From contig JAICSX010000038.1 of the NCBI GenBank assembly GCA_025936675.1, positions 1 to 23,214 of the forward strand: a stretch of DNA of 23,214 nucleotides. Direction: 5' to 3'. The stretch is from Sphingomonas sp. GTDB taxonomy: Bacteria > Pseudomonadota > Alphaproteobacteria > Sphingomonadales > Sphingomonadaceae. Below, piece after piece: positions 1-7,080 of this stretch. The notes below the pieces were generated by a model, which saw only the letters and a program-made list of their open reading frames with translations, did no database searches and was not told the origin of the DNA. The position numbers and the translations under genes were made by a program. The number at the start of each line of letters is the position of its first letter. Position 1 is the first letter of the stretch.

Positions 1-440
1 AGCGTGCGCATGTTGTGCAGCCGGTCGGCGAGCTTCACCAGCAGCACGCGGATGTCGTCGCTAAGTGCGAGTAGGAACTTTCGGAGGTTCTCGGCGGCTC
101 GTTCGCTTTCGGATTGCGCCTCGATCTTGCTGAGCTTGGTGACTCCGTCGACCAGCCGCGCGACATTCTTGCCGAACAACTTCTCGATCTGCTCGGGGGT
201 CGCGAGCGTGTCCTCGATGGTGTCGTGGAGGATCGCGGTGGCGATCGTCTGGTCGTCGAGCTTCAGGTCGGTAAGGATTCCGGCGACTTCGATCGGATGG
301 CTGAAATAAGGGTCGCCCGAAGCGCGCTGCTGGTCGCCATGCGCCTTCATCGAGAAGACGTAGGCACGGTTGATCAGGCCCTCGTCCGCGTCGGGATCGT
401 AGGACCGAACCTTCTCGACCAGCTCATACTGTCTCAGCAC
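1..440 (-). CDS. relA/spoT (rsh): RelA/SpoT-family (p)ppGpp synthetase/hydrolase, N-terminal part (cut by window edge)
   Basis: This is the first 146 codons of an RSH enzyme, which makes and degrades the alarmone (p)ppGpp in the cytoplasm. The rest lies beyond base 1. The visible part is the HD hydrolase domain: a SHP motif near residue 50, the paired LLHD-type metal site (ILHDTIEDT), VDGVTKLSKI, and LLVKLADRLHNMRT at the cut edge. The start is GTG at 440, giving VLRQYELVEKV, which matches the usual beginning of alphaproteobacterial RSH proteins (M/V-LRQYELV). An in-frame GTG at 464 and a TTG at 476 would add unconserved residues, so I do not prefer them. No strong ribosome site is visible. 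Alphaproteobacteria usually carry one bifunctional RSH, but the synthetase domain is outside this window, so bifunctionality is inferred. Confidence 0.93.
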   Translation of the reverse strand, partial: MLRQYELVEKVRSYDPDADEGLINRAYVFSMKAHGDQQRASGDPYFSHPIEVAGILTDLKLDDQTIATAILHDTIEDTLATPEQIEKLFGKNVARLVDGVTKLSKIEAQSESERAAENLRKFLLALSDDIRVLLVKLADRLHNMRT

Positions 441-481
441 CCGTCTAAGATGGGGCGAGGGCACTCGATTGTGCAAGCGCG

Positions 482-521
482 AAAAGGGGCTGCCGTGAGG
501 GAGGGGAAGACCGGCAGCCCC
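482..521 (-). terminator. Rho-independent terminator after the small secreted protein gene
   Basis: A perfect 10-bp inverted repeat (486-495 GGGGCTGCCG and 512-521 CGGCAGCCCC) encloses a 16-nt loop. On the minus strand it is followed directly by TTTT (485-482). It begins 9 nt after the stop codon of the gene at 530-847 and lies upstream of the RSH gene. It therefore separates the two leftward genes, and the RSH gene probably needs its own promoter between here and 440. Confidence 0.85.
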
Positions 522-529
522 AAGACGGA

Positions 530-847
530 TTACTTGGCAGCGAGCGCCTTGTTCGGCTCGGCCTTGGCCGAGGCGTTGCACTTGCCGAGATCCGCCTCCC
601 CAAAGGCGCGGCCGTCGACGGCAAAGCTCTCGATCCTCCCGGCCTGCTTGGCCAGCGCCTGGCAGAGCACGGCGGGGCGGCTTTCCTCGGTCGCTCCCTG
701 GCAGCTGGCGCCGGCGCAGGCCCAGTTGATGTCTCGCGCAACGATATGGCCGCTGGCAGGACTCGCGAGCTTGGCGGAATAGTTCGCAGCTGCCGCTGGA
801 ACAGTGAGAGCTGCAAGAGCGCACACGGTCAGGATGGAACGAAGCAT
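530..847 (-). CDS. Small secreted protein, CC_3452-like
   Basis: This 105-residue protein has a clear Sec signal peptide (hydrophobic residues 4-20, likely cleaved after the AAAA stretch). The mature domain is short, with Cys at about 44, 49, 62 and 90, enough for two disulfides. The pattern of NWAC..ASC, SRPAVLCQALAKQ, SFAVDGRAF and KCNA resembles the CC_3452 family of uncharacterised secreted proteins in Caulobacter and sphingomonads; I recognise this from memory only. Function is unknown. The ATG at 847 was chosen because the signal peptide begins there; the frame is open upstream without coding character. It is divergent from the HxlR regulator gene and ends in its own terminator. Confidence 0.85.
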   Translation of the reverse strand: MLRSILTVCALAALTVPAAAANYSAKLASPASGHIVARDINWACAGASCQGATEESRPAVLCQALAKQAGRIESFAVDGRAFGEADLGKCNASAKAEPNKALAAK

Positions 848-873
848 GACGACCCCTATTGTTCGTTGCTGAT

Positions 874-900
874 TGAAACTGAATATCGTATTTAGTTTCA
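874..900. promoter_or_regulatory. 27-bp palindrome, likely operator of the HxlR-type regulator
   Basis: TGAAACT (874-880) is mirrored exactly by AGTTTCA (894-900). Most of the intervening AT-rich bases (AATA and TATT) are also symmetric around base 887, so 22 of 26 flanking positions pair. The palindrome sits in the 117-bp gap between the divergent secreted-protein and HxlR genes. HxlR proteins bind such sites as dimers. Control of both genes by the HxlR protein is inferred from position. Confidence 0.7.
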
Positions 901-964
901 CATGACAACTGTTTTTTGGAACCGTTTTGTGCTTCAATGAGCTGTACATGGGGAGAGATTGGCG

Positions 965-1459
965 ATGGCGGCTGACACGCTGACGTCGGGCATCGATGCG
1001 TTCAAAAAAGCGGCACTGTCGTGCTCGCTTCCTGCCGCCGTCGAGCTGATCGGCGAAAAATGGGCCTTTCTGATCCTTCGCGGCGCGCTCAACGGACTCA
1101 GGCACTTCGAAGAGTTCCAGGCCGGTTTGGGAATCGCCCGAAACATCCTTTCAGATCGTCTTTCCAAGCTGGTCGCCGGGGGAATCCTCCAGCGCGAGGC
1201 GGATCCAGCCGACGGCCGCCGCGTCATCTATTCCCTCACGCCCAAAGGAGAGGACCTGCTGCCGGTCGTTCTCGCCCTCCGCCAGTGGGGCGAAAAGTGG
1301 GGCTATGGAAACATGAGGGTCGTGCTTGCCGATGCCCGCGACCAGAAGCCGGTCCGCAAGTTATGCGTCCTTTCGCACGACGGCCGGGAGCTGACCCTTC
1401 AGGACCTCACGTGGATCGAGCGCGAAGGCACCGAAGCGCTGCGAACCGCAGCGGAATAA
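965..1459 (+). CDS. HxlR-family winged-helix transcriptional regulator
   Basis: This 164-residue DNA-binding protein belongs to the HxlR family. The family core is plain: CSLPAAVELIGEKWAFLIL (from about residue 20), a helix-turn-helix with RNILSDRLSKLVAGGI, and the wing ADPADGRRVIYSLTPKGEDL, ending in LRQWGEKW. Cys20 lies where redox- or electrophile-sensing members of the family (HypR, YodB) carry their sensing cysteine; a second Cys is near residue 136. Sensing is therefore possible but not shown. The ATG at 965 has GGGGAGAG 7 nt upstream, which favours it over the in-frame TTG at 959. The C-terminal tail of about 50 residues is longer than in minimal HxlR proteins. The gene is divergent from the CC_3452-like gene and ends immediately next to the stop of the opposing exonuclease gene. 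Confidence 0.92.
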   Translation: MAADTLTSGIDAFKKAALSCSLPAAVELIGEKWAFLILRGALNGLRHFEEFQAGLGIARNILSDRLSKLVAGGILQREADPADGRRVIYSLTPKGEDLLPVVLALRQWGEKWGYGNMRVVLADARDQKPVRKLCVLSHDGRELTLQDLTWIEREGTEALRTAAE

Positions 1460-1930
1460 TCACTCCAGCTCAAGGACGTGATCCCGCAGCGCGCGAGCGT
1501 CGTGCAGCGCATTGTGCGGCACCTTGCTGTTCGCGGCCGTGCTGAAGCCGGTCAGCGGAATGAACTGGAAGCGCAGCGGGGGAACCTCCGCCATGACACC
1601 TGGTCCAGTAACGAGCAACGCGTTCAAAAGGGCGATATCCTCGGGCCAGTCGGCAACGATCAAGGGATCGGGATCGCCGGCGAGATAGTGAGCGACCGTC
1701 CGCGCGGCATCAGCGCGCCTCATGCGCGGTGAGACGAGGCTCTGTGGAACGGCGTCCAGATAGGGCAGGACATTTCGCTCGACCCAATCCTCGAGCGGGC
1801 CTTGCCAATCGAGAGTCAAATACAGCTCCTCGCCGTCGTCGGGCACCAGTGCGAGGCTAAGGAGCGCGCCTCCCCAGCCGTTATATTCGGTGTCCAGGAA
1901 ATACCTCAGCGCTGAACGACCGCTGCGCAA
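1460..1930 (-). CDS. DEDD-type 3'-5' exoribonuclease, Rv2179c-like
   Basis: This predicted 156-residue nuclease has the spaced acidic motifs of the DEDDh superfamily: FLDTEYNG near the N terminus (DxE metal ligands), ADWPEDIALLNAL in the middle, and HNALHDARALRDHV at the end (catalytic His plus final Asp). Its small size fits the Rv2179c-like group of 3'-5' exoribonucleases; the RNA substrate is inferred from that family. The TTG at 1930 is the only conventional start and lacks a ribosome site. It adds eight residues before RYFLDTEY, while relatives usually begin close to that motif. A CTG at 1909 overlaps the upstream TGA as CTGA and would give MRYFLDTEY, so it is a credible alternative. It is the last gene of a leftward group after a lipoprotein gene. 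Confidence 0.85.
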   Translation of the reverse strand: MRSGRSALRYFLDTEYNGWGGALLSLALVPDDGEELYLTLDWQGPLEDWVERNVLPYLDAVPQSLVSPRMRRADAARTVAHYLAGDPDPLIVADWPEDIALLNALLVTGPGVMAEVPPLRFQFIPLTGFSTAANSKVPHNALHDARALRDHVLELE

Positions 1931-2193
1931 TTGTCGGTGGGAAGTGGCCGGCCCTTGGCGCAGCGCTCCTGCGCAAGGCGAATCTGCTTGCCGCGCTCCT
2001 CGTCGGCCTTGCGTGCCTCCTTGCCGCGCTTTTCGTCGGCTTCCTTCTGGCTTGTCGTCACCGCATCGACACCTGCCGAGGCCACCTTCACCGGCAAGGT
2101 GACCACGTCCACCGCCGTCTTAGCGACGGTTTCGACGACGCAGCCGTCGAGTGTCAGAGGGAGAGCCAAGAGGATGAGCGATACGCTGCGCAT
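1906..2193 (-). CDS. Small putative lipoprotein
   Basis: This is a 95-residue exported protein. The N terminus has a short hydrophobic signal ending in TLDGC at residues 14-18, which reads as a lipobox with an unusual Asp two residues before the Cys. The following stretch (VVETVAKTAVDVVTLPVKVASAG) and a highly charged, probably helical Lys/Glu/Arg segment (residues 49-75) resemble small lipoproteins of the NF038104 type; that is recognition from memory. The C-terminal part contains two more Cys, possibly a disulfide. GAGGA lies 6 nt before the ATG. Its end overlaps the exonuclease gene by 25 bp if TTG 1930 is used. Function unknown. Confidence 0.8.
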   Translation of the reverse strand: MRSVSLILLALPLTLDGCVVETVAKTAVDVVTLPVKVASAGVDAVTTSQKEADEKRGKEARKADEERGKQIRLAQERCAKGRPLPTDNCAAVVQR

Positions 2194-2229
2194 GGCGCAT
2201 CCTCGCCCGAGGTTTCGACACGCGCAACG

Positions 2230-3228
2230 CTAAAGCGACGAAAAGAAGCTCCACATCAGATCGTTGGCGCTGATCGCCATGCTCGGCTGCTTGCGGCCTT
2301 GCTGCGTACCGCCGCCCGGCCAACTGTGCCCACCTGTATCGGTGATGCAGAGTTCGACCGGAGCGCCACCTGATTTCGCCTGGTGGAGGTCGCAATGCGC
2401 GCCGGGCACAGTCAACACGCGCTTTGCGCTCGCTTCGGCCCGGTCGAGCTGGACCCATTTCGCCTGGGTCGCGGGCACGGAGGTGTAATCAGTGTGCGAT
2501 GGACCAACCCCGACGCCGCCATTGAACGGCACATTGGGATCGTCGGCCGCATGGAATTCGATGACGCCGACCGGGCGCTGAGGCTTGCAGACCGTCGTGT
2601 TGTCCGTGCCTTCGACCGGCGCGATCGCCCCGATCTCGGGCGCTTCGCATGCCAGCCGCCAGCTCATCATCGCTCCGTTCGACATGCCGGTGGCAAAAAC
2701 GCGCTTCGTGTCGATGCTCGCCTGCCGCTCTACGCGATGGATCACCTCGCGGATGAAGGCGACATCGTCGATCTTGCCATCCGCAGCCTTGCCGCAGCAG
2801 GTGCCGGCATTCCAGGTCGCCAGGATGCCGCTCGGGAAGCGTGAATAGCCGTTGGGGAAAACGGCTATGAAGCCCGCCTGCTCGGACTTGCTGATCAGCT
2901 TGTACTTGGAATCGTCGGCCTGGAAGTCTGCGTCACCGCCTCCGCCATGAAGCGCCACCAGCATTGGCGTCGGCCCGCCGCGATAGCTGCGGGGTACATG
3001 CACCAGATATTCGCGTGTGAAGCCGTCGTGGAGGAAGCTGAATCGATAATCGCCGGGTGCTCTGATCGGCGTCATGTTCGGATCGTCCGCGGGCTTCGAA
3101 CGACGCTCCTTCGCGTGCTCCATGATCGCCTGCAGCCGTCCGCCGCTGCGCTGGGCGATCGCGCTTCCTGCGATGGTCAAGGCGACAGCGCCGAGAAGCG
3201 TAGCGCCGGTCAGGAAACGAGACTTCAT
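2230..3228 (-). CDS. Secreted PHB depolymerase / feruloyl-esterase-like alpha/beta hydrolase
   Basis: This 332-residue exported esterase belongs to the LpqC / poly(3-hydroxybutyrate) depolymerase family (COG3509). A signal peptide occupies about residues 1-26 (ending GSAIA-Q). The oxyanion motif LHGGGGD is at 93-99, the nucleophile elbow GMSNG has Ser183, the acid is in HAADDPNVPFNG (Asp229 or 230), and His301 lies in GGHSWPGGG. Cys pairs around TCCG (144-145), 194, 214, 279 and 294 suggest disulfides, as expected outside the cytoplasm. The substrate cannot be told from sequence: short polyesters or feruloyl esters are both possible. The ATG at 3228 follows AAGGAGG with 8 nt spacing and starts the signal peptide; an upstream ATG at 3264 would add 12 residues and lacks such a site. 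It probably heads the leftward esterase-lipoprotein-exonuclease group. Confidence 0.9.
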   Translation of the reverse strand: MKSRFLTGATLLGAVALTIAGSAIAQRSGGRLQAIMEHAKERRSKPADDPNMTPIRAPGDYRFSFLHDGFTREYLVHVPRSYRGGPTPMLVALHGGGGDADFQADDSKYKLISKSEQAGFIAVFPNGYSRFPSGILATWNAGTCCGKAADGKIDDVAFIREVIHRVERQASIDTKRVFATGMSNGAMMSWRLACEAPEIGAIAPVEGTDNTTVCKPQRPVGVIEFHAADDPNVPFNGGVGVGPSHTDYTSVPATQAKWVQLDRAEASAKRVLTVPGAHCDLHQAKSGGAPVELCITDTGGHSWPGGGTQQGRKQPSMAISANDLMWSFFSSL

Positions 3229-3332
3229 CGTCAAAGCCTCCTTTTCGATTCCGATCGACCTCATTCTCGTTACGGCTATTGAACGAACGCTGATGCTGCC
3301 GTTGGTCAGACGTTCAGGATCATTGATGCGGT

Positions 3333-5705
3333 TTAACCAAGATGCATCGCTTCTTCGGCAAGCGCTTCGGCCTGCGTCAGCAAAGCTTCATCCGCCTCGG
3401 CTCCCGGCGGCAATGCCTCGCGGCCGACGATGACCATCAGCGGCACCGCCATCGGCGTGATTCGCCCTGGCGTTACGTGAAGCATCGTCGCGGCCGCGCG
3501 GTCGACCAGGCGCACGAGACGCCCGAGCTCGGTCATGCGCCGTCGCGCGTCGTCCCAAGCTGCACGAAGCAACAGATGCTGCGGCTCGTAGCGCCGAAGC
3601 ACGTCGTAGATGAGATCGGTGGAGAAGCTGACCTGCCGGCCTGACTTCTTCTTGCCCGGATGGTGACGTTCGACCAGCCCGCCGATCACCGCGACTTCGC
3701 GGAAGGCGGTCTTGAGGAGATACGAGCTTTCGACCCAGTCGATGAACTCTTGCTCGAGGATGTCCGCTGAGAAGAGCGATTTCGGGTCAGTGATCGGCTC
3801 CAGGCCGTAGCAGGCGAGGGCATAATCGTTCGCGACGAAGCCGAGCGGCTTGAGGCCCGCGCTCTCCATCCGGCGCGTGATCAGCATGCCCAGGGACTGA
3901 TGCGCGTTCCAGCCTTCGAAGCTGTAGGCGACCATGAAATGCTGCTTTTCGTGCGGGAATGTCTCGACGAGGAGCTGATGCGGCTCGGGCAGGACCGACC
4001 GCTCGGACTGGACCTCCAGCCATTCGCGCACGTCGTCCGGGAAGCGGCTCCAGTCGTTGCGATTGCACAGCATGTGCCGGACTCGATTGGCGAGGTGTGT
4101 CGACATCGACATGCGCTGGCCGCCGTAGGTGACGATCCGCGCGCGCTTGGACGATGCATGAACGATGATGTCGGTATCCTTGAACTGCTCGACCTCGAGG
4201 CTGAGCCCGGAGAAATAGAAATTGTCGCCGGGGCTTAGGGTCGATGCATAGCCCTCCTCGATGGTGCCGAGCTTGCGGCCGTTGCGGAATCGGACGGTGA
4301 GCAAGGGCTGCTCGACGATGACGCCTGCGTTGAGCCGATGCTGCTGGGCGACCGTGGGCTTGGCTATCCGCCACATGCCGGCCGGCTCCGGCACCAGCCG
4401 CCGGAAGCGATCATAGGCTTTCAGCGCGTAGCCGCCGGTGGCGATGAAATTGAGGACTTCCTCGAACGTCTCGTCTTTCAGCCCGGCGTAAGGCGCCGCC
4501 GACCGGACCTCGGCCAACAGCTCCTCCTGCTGGAACGGTGCCGCGACGGCCATGGCGAGGATATGCTGGGCGAGCACGTCGAGCGCGCCCGGACGGAACA
4601 CCTCGGGGTCGAGCTCACCATCGTCAATCGCGTCGAGCGCGGCCCGCGCTTCCAGATATTCGAACCGGTTTCCCGGGACGATGATTCCCTTGCTGGGCTC
4701 GTCGAGACGGTGGTTGGCCCGTCCGATCCGCTGAAGCAGCCGCGAGCTGCCCTTCGGCGCCCCCATCTGCACGACGAGGTCGACATCGCCCCAATCAATG
4801 CCGAGGTCGAGGCTCGCGGTCGCCACAAGCCCACGCAGCTTTCCGGCGGTCATCGCATTTTCGACCTTGCGCCGCGCTTCTACAGCTAGGCTGCCGTGAT
4901 GGATCCCGATCGGCAGCGACTTGTCGTTCACCGCCCACAGGTCCTGGAAGATCAGCTCGGCGAGGCTTCGCGTATTGCAGAAGACGAGGGTGGTCTTGTG
5001 CTCCTTGATCAGCCCCATGACCTCGCGCGCCGCGTGACGTCCAGAATGGCCGCCCCACGGGATCTTGTTCTCGGGGATCAGTATCGAAAGGTCAGGTTCG
5101 GCGCCGGGCTCGCCGAGCACCAGGTCGACCAGCTCCATGTCCGCATCGGGAGCCAGCCACGAGCGATAGGCGTCGGGATCGCTGATTGTCGCCGACAGGC
5201 CGACGCGGCGCATGTCCGGTGCAAGCTTTTGAAGCCGCGACATGGATAGCGACAAGAGGTCTCCGCGCTTCTCCTTGGCGAAACCATGGAGCTCGTCGAC
5301 GACGATCGTCCTCAGGCCTTCGAACATTGTGCCTGAATCCGGATAACTGAGCAGCAAGCTCAACGATTCCGGCGTGGTCAGCAGCACCTGCGGCGGTTTC
5401 AGCCGCTGACGCAGCTTTCGGTCAGACGGCGTATCGCCGGTTCGCGTCTCGACACGGATCGGAAGCCCCATCTCCTCGATCGGCCCGATGAGGTTGCGCT
5501 GTACGTCGACCGCCAAGGCCTTGAGCGGAGAGACGTAGAGCGTGTGCAGACCGTCCGAGGGCTGCTCGGCAAGATCGCAGATCGTTGGAAGAAATCCGGC
5601 GAGCGTCTTGCCTGCACCGGTCGCCGCCACCAGCAAGGCGCTCCGCCCTTCCCGCGCAAGCTCGAGCATCTCGAGCTGGTGCCGGCGCGGCCGCCAGCCC
5701 TTCAA
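3333..5705 (-). CDS. Ligase-associated DNA damage response DEXH-box helicase (Lhr-type)
   Basis: This is a 790-residue superfamily 2 helicase of the Lhr type that accompanies ATP-dependent DNA ligases (TIGR04121 group). From the TTG at 5705: Walker A ATGAGKT at 28-34, SPLKALAVD, TTPESL, VVDELHGF (DELH at 137-140), GLSATI, and QRIGRANHR as motif VI. The C-terminal Lhr-type region fills the second half. It should translocate on DNA or DNA:RNA during repair. The start is unsettled. The frame is open up to 5757 and encodes LIEPPLPPAVRQWFELKGW, which looks like the conserved family N terminus, yet it contains no ATG or GTG. A CTG at 5750 overlaps the stop of the 59-residue gene as CTGA and is a likely real start. 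The ligase and phosphoesterase partners are not in this window. Confidence 0.95.
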   Translation of the reverse strand: MKGWRPRRHQLEMLELAREGRSALLVAATGAGKTLAGFLPTICDLAEQPSDGLHTLYVSPLKALAVDVQRNLIGPIEEMGLPIRVETRTGDTPSDRKLRQRLKPPQVLLTTPESLSLLLSYPDSGTMFEGLRTIVVDELHGFAKEKRGDLLSLSMSRLQKLAPDMRRVGLSATISDPDAYRSWLAPDADMELVDLVLGEPGAEPDLSILIPENKIPWGGHSGRHAAREVMGLIKEHKTTLVFCNTRSLAELIFQDLWAVNDKSLPIGIHHGSLAVEARRKVENAMTAGKLRGLVATASLDLGIDWGDVDLVVQMGAPKGSSRLLQRIGRANHRLDEPSKGIIVPGNRFEYLEARAALDAIDDGELDPEVFRPGALDVLAQHILAMAVAAPFQQEELLAEVRSAAPYAGLKDETFEEVLNFIATGGYALKAYDRFRRLVPEPAGMWRIAKPTVAQQHRLNAGVIVEQPLLTVRFRNGRKLGTIEEGYASTLSPGDNFYFSGLSLEVEQFKDTDIIVHASSKRARIVTYGGQRMSMSTHLANRVRHMLCNRNDWSRFPDDVREWLEVQSERSVLPEPHQLLVETFPHEKQHFMVAYSFEGWNAHQSLGMLITRRMESAGLKPLGFVANDYALACYGLEPITDPKSLFSADILEQEFIDWVESSYLLKTAFREVAVIGGLVERHHPGKKKSGRQVSFSTDLIYDVLRRYEPQHLLLRAAWDDARRRMTELGRLVRLVDRAAATMLHVTPGRITPMAVPLMVIVGREALPPGAEADEALLTQAEALAEEAMHLG

Positions 5706-5746
5706 TTCAAACCATTGGCGGACTGCCGGCGGGAGGGGGGGCTCGA

Positions 5747-5926
5747 TCAGAGGTCGTCAGTCCCCTCGCGCCGCCGTACTTCCTCGTCGGCGTAAAGATC
5801 GCGCGTTCCGGCTTCGGTCGTGCTGTCGGTGCGGTCGGAACGGCGTCTTACGACGAGCCAGATGAGGACGATCAGCAGGATCGCCGGCGCGATGATGCTG
5901 ATGATCCAGAAATTCGCCTGACCCAT
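5747..5926 (-). CDS. 59-residue single-pass membrane protein
   Basis: This small gene encodes a short N terminus, one strong transmembrane helix (about residues 6-26: FWIISIIAPAILLIVLIWLV), then an RRR positive-inside anchor and an acidic, charged cytoplasmic tail ending in TDDL. A very good ribosome site (AAGAGGAGG) precedes the ATG by about 7 nt. The stop overlaps the coding region of the leftward helicase, so the two are probably co-transcribed and coupled. I do not recognise the family. The position between ligase-associated helicase and exonuclease hints at a link to that repair system, for example membrane tethering, but this is only inference. Confidence 0.82.
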   Translation of the reverse strand: MGQANFWIISIIAPAILLIVLIWLVVRRRSDRTDSTTEAGTRDLYADEEVRRREGTDDL

Positions 5927-5970
5927 CGGCTTTCCTCCTCTTACCGAGCATTATGCCTATATAGCTCGCA
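5927..5970. promoter_or_regulatory. Compact divergent promoter region of the repair genes
   Basis: These 44 bases separate two divergent starts. On the plus strand TATATA (5958-5963) is a good -10 and would place transcription start at or next to the A of the exonuclease ATG (5971), with no ribosome site before it, suggesting a leaderless mRNA. On the minus strand CATAAT (5955-5950) could be a -10 for the small membrane protein gene, whose ribosome site lies at about 5940-5932. No convincing -35 box or LexA box is visible. Confidence 0.45.
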
Positions 5971-6969
5971 ATGGCGCGATTGGGTTCCTGGATCGAGTCC
6001 CATTCCGAGGGCATTTATGTGCGGCCGGCGGACGCATGGATTGATCCGTCGCAGCCGAAGCCCAAGGCGATGATCACCCACGGCCACTCGGATCACGCCC
6101 GGGGCGGCCACGATGCCGTTCTGGCGACTCCGGAAACGCTGGCGATCATGGAATGCCGCTATGGCCCACAGCCGGGCCAGCCAATTGCGTACGGCGAAAG
6201 TCTCCGCGTCGGCGATGTCGACGTGAGCTTCGTGCCCGCAGGTCACGTGCTTGGAAGCGCGCAGATCGTGCTCGAGCACAAAGGCGAGAAGGTGGTCGTT
6301 TCCGGCGACTACAAGCGTCGGCCCGACCCGACCTGCCACTGCTTCGTCCCCGTGCCGTGCGACATCTTCATCACCGAGGCGACGTTCGGACTTCCGGTCT
6401 TCCGTCATCCCGATACGGGGAGTGAAATTGACCGGCTGCTTTACCGCCTCCACGCCGACCCGAGCCGTTGCGTGCTCGTCGGCGCTTATGCGCTCGGCAA
6501 GGCGCAACGGATCATCACCGAGCTTCGCGCGCATGGCCACCATGATCCGATCTATTTCCATGGTGCCATCGAGCGGTTGAACCAGCTTTATGAGGGCTTC
6601 GGCGTCGATCTCGGCGAGCTCCGCCATACTGGCGGCGCGACCAAGCAGGAGATGGCGGGGCATATCGTGATCTGCCCGCCTGGAGCGCTCAACGACCGCT
6701 GGTCGCGGCGGCTGCCTGACCCCGTGACCGCCATGGCGTCGGGCTGGATGCGCATCCGCCAGCGAGCGCGCCAGCGCAATGTCGAGCTCCCGTTGGTCAT
6801 CTCCGACCATGCCGATTGGGACGAGCTCACAATGACCATCCGCGAGCTCGAGCCGACGGAAGTCTGGATCACTCACGGCCGCGAGGAGGCGCTCAAGCAT
6901 TGGTGTATGACGCACCAGATCAAGGCGTGCGAGCTGAACCTCGTCGGTTACGAGGACGAAGACGATTGA
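5971..6969 (+). CDS. Ligase-associated DNA damage response exonuclease (MBL fold)
   Basis: This 332-residue metallo-beta-lactamase/beta-CASP nuclease belongs to the group that accompanies bacterial ATP-dependent ligases (TIGR04122 type). The zinc motif HGHSDH is at residues 37-42, followed by PAGHVLGSAQI, the Asp-containing SGDYKRRPDPT, and the beta-CASP elements ISDHADWDEL and THGREEAL near the C terminus. It is expected to trim DNA ends for repair together with the helicase and ligase. The N terminus MARLGSWIE starts at ATG 5971 and no ribosome site is seen, consistent with a leaderless transcript. It points away from the helicase gene instead of lying in tandem with it. A 347-residue open frame on the opposite strand is a GC-rich shadow. 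Confidence 0.94.
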   Translation: MARLGSWIESHSEGIYVRPADAWIDPSQPKPKAMITHGHSDHARGGHDAVLATPETLAIMECRYGPQPGQPIAYGESLRVGDVDVSFVPAGHVLGSAQIVLEHKGEKVVVSGDYKRRPDPTCHCFVPVPCDIFITEATFGLPVFRHPDTGSEIDRLLYRLHADPSRCVLVGAYALGKAQRIITELRAHGHHDPIYFHGAIERLNQLYEGFGVDLGELRHTGGATKQEMAGHIVICPPGALNDRWSRRLPDPVTAMASGWMRIRQRARQRNVELPLVISDHADWDELTMTIRELEPTEVWITHGREEALKHWCMTHQIKACELNLVGYEDEDD

Positions 6970-7007
6970 GCCGGTCGGTTCCACTAAGAGCGGAACAAGA
7001 GTAGAAT

Positions 7008-7038
7008 CCCGGATCGAAACACTCGTGAACCATCCGGG
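7008..7038 (+). promoter_or_regulatory. Hairpin over the leader ribosome site of the ECF sigma operon
   Basis: CCCGGAT (7008-7014) pairs perfectly with ATCCGGG (7032-7038), with a possible extra U-G pair outside and a 17-nt loop. The right arm overlaps GGGGG (7036-7040), the ribosome site of the 12-codon leader ORF starting at 7042. Folding would hide that site. Whether it acts in vivo is not known. Confidence 0.45.
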
Positions 7039-7041
7039 GGA

Positions 7042-7080
7042 ATGAAGGCACCCATGGGCGTGGGAATAGTCCGAAAGTGA
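7042..7080 (+). CDS. Possible 12-residue leader peptide overlapping the sigma factor start
   Basis: ATG 7042 opens a frame MKAPMGVGIVRK that ends with TGA at 7078-7080. That stop shares GTGA with the GTG start of the sigma gene (7077). GGGGG lies just upstream of the ATG. The sigma GTG itself has no clear ribosome site, so translation may be coupled to the leader. This is a short ORF and could be chance; the support is the ribosome site plus the exact 4-nt overlap. Confidence 0.35.
   Translation: MKAPMGVGIVRK

Noticed and set aside
5941..6984. 347-codon open frame on the minus strand opposite the exonuclease
   Set aside because: It mirrors a well-supported MBL-fold gene, has no recognisable domain, and arises from GC-rich codon bias.
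6977..6996. GTTCC/GGAAC inverted repeat after the exonuclease gene as a terminator
   Set aside because: The stem is only 5 bp with a 9-nt loop and no T-run follows; the GGAAC half could equally be part of a promoter.
6992..7018. ECF/EcfG-type promoter GGAAC ... CGAA before the sigma gene
   Set aside because: The spacer is 18 nt and the -10 lacks the CGTT consensus, so autoregulation cannot be claimed from this match.
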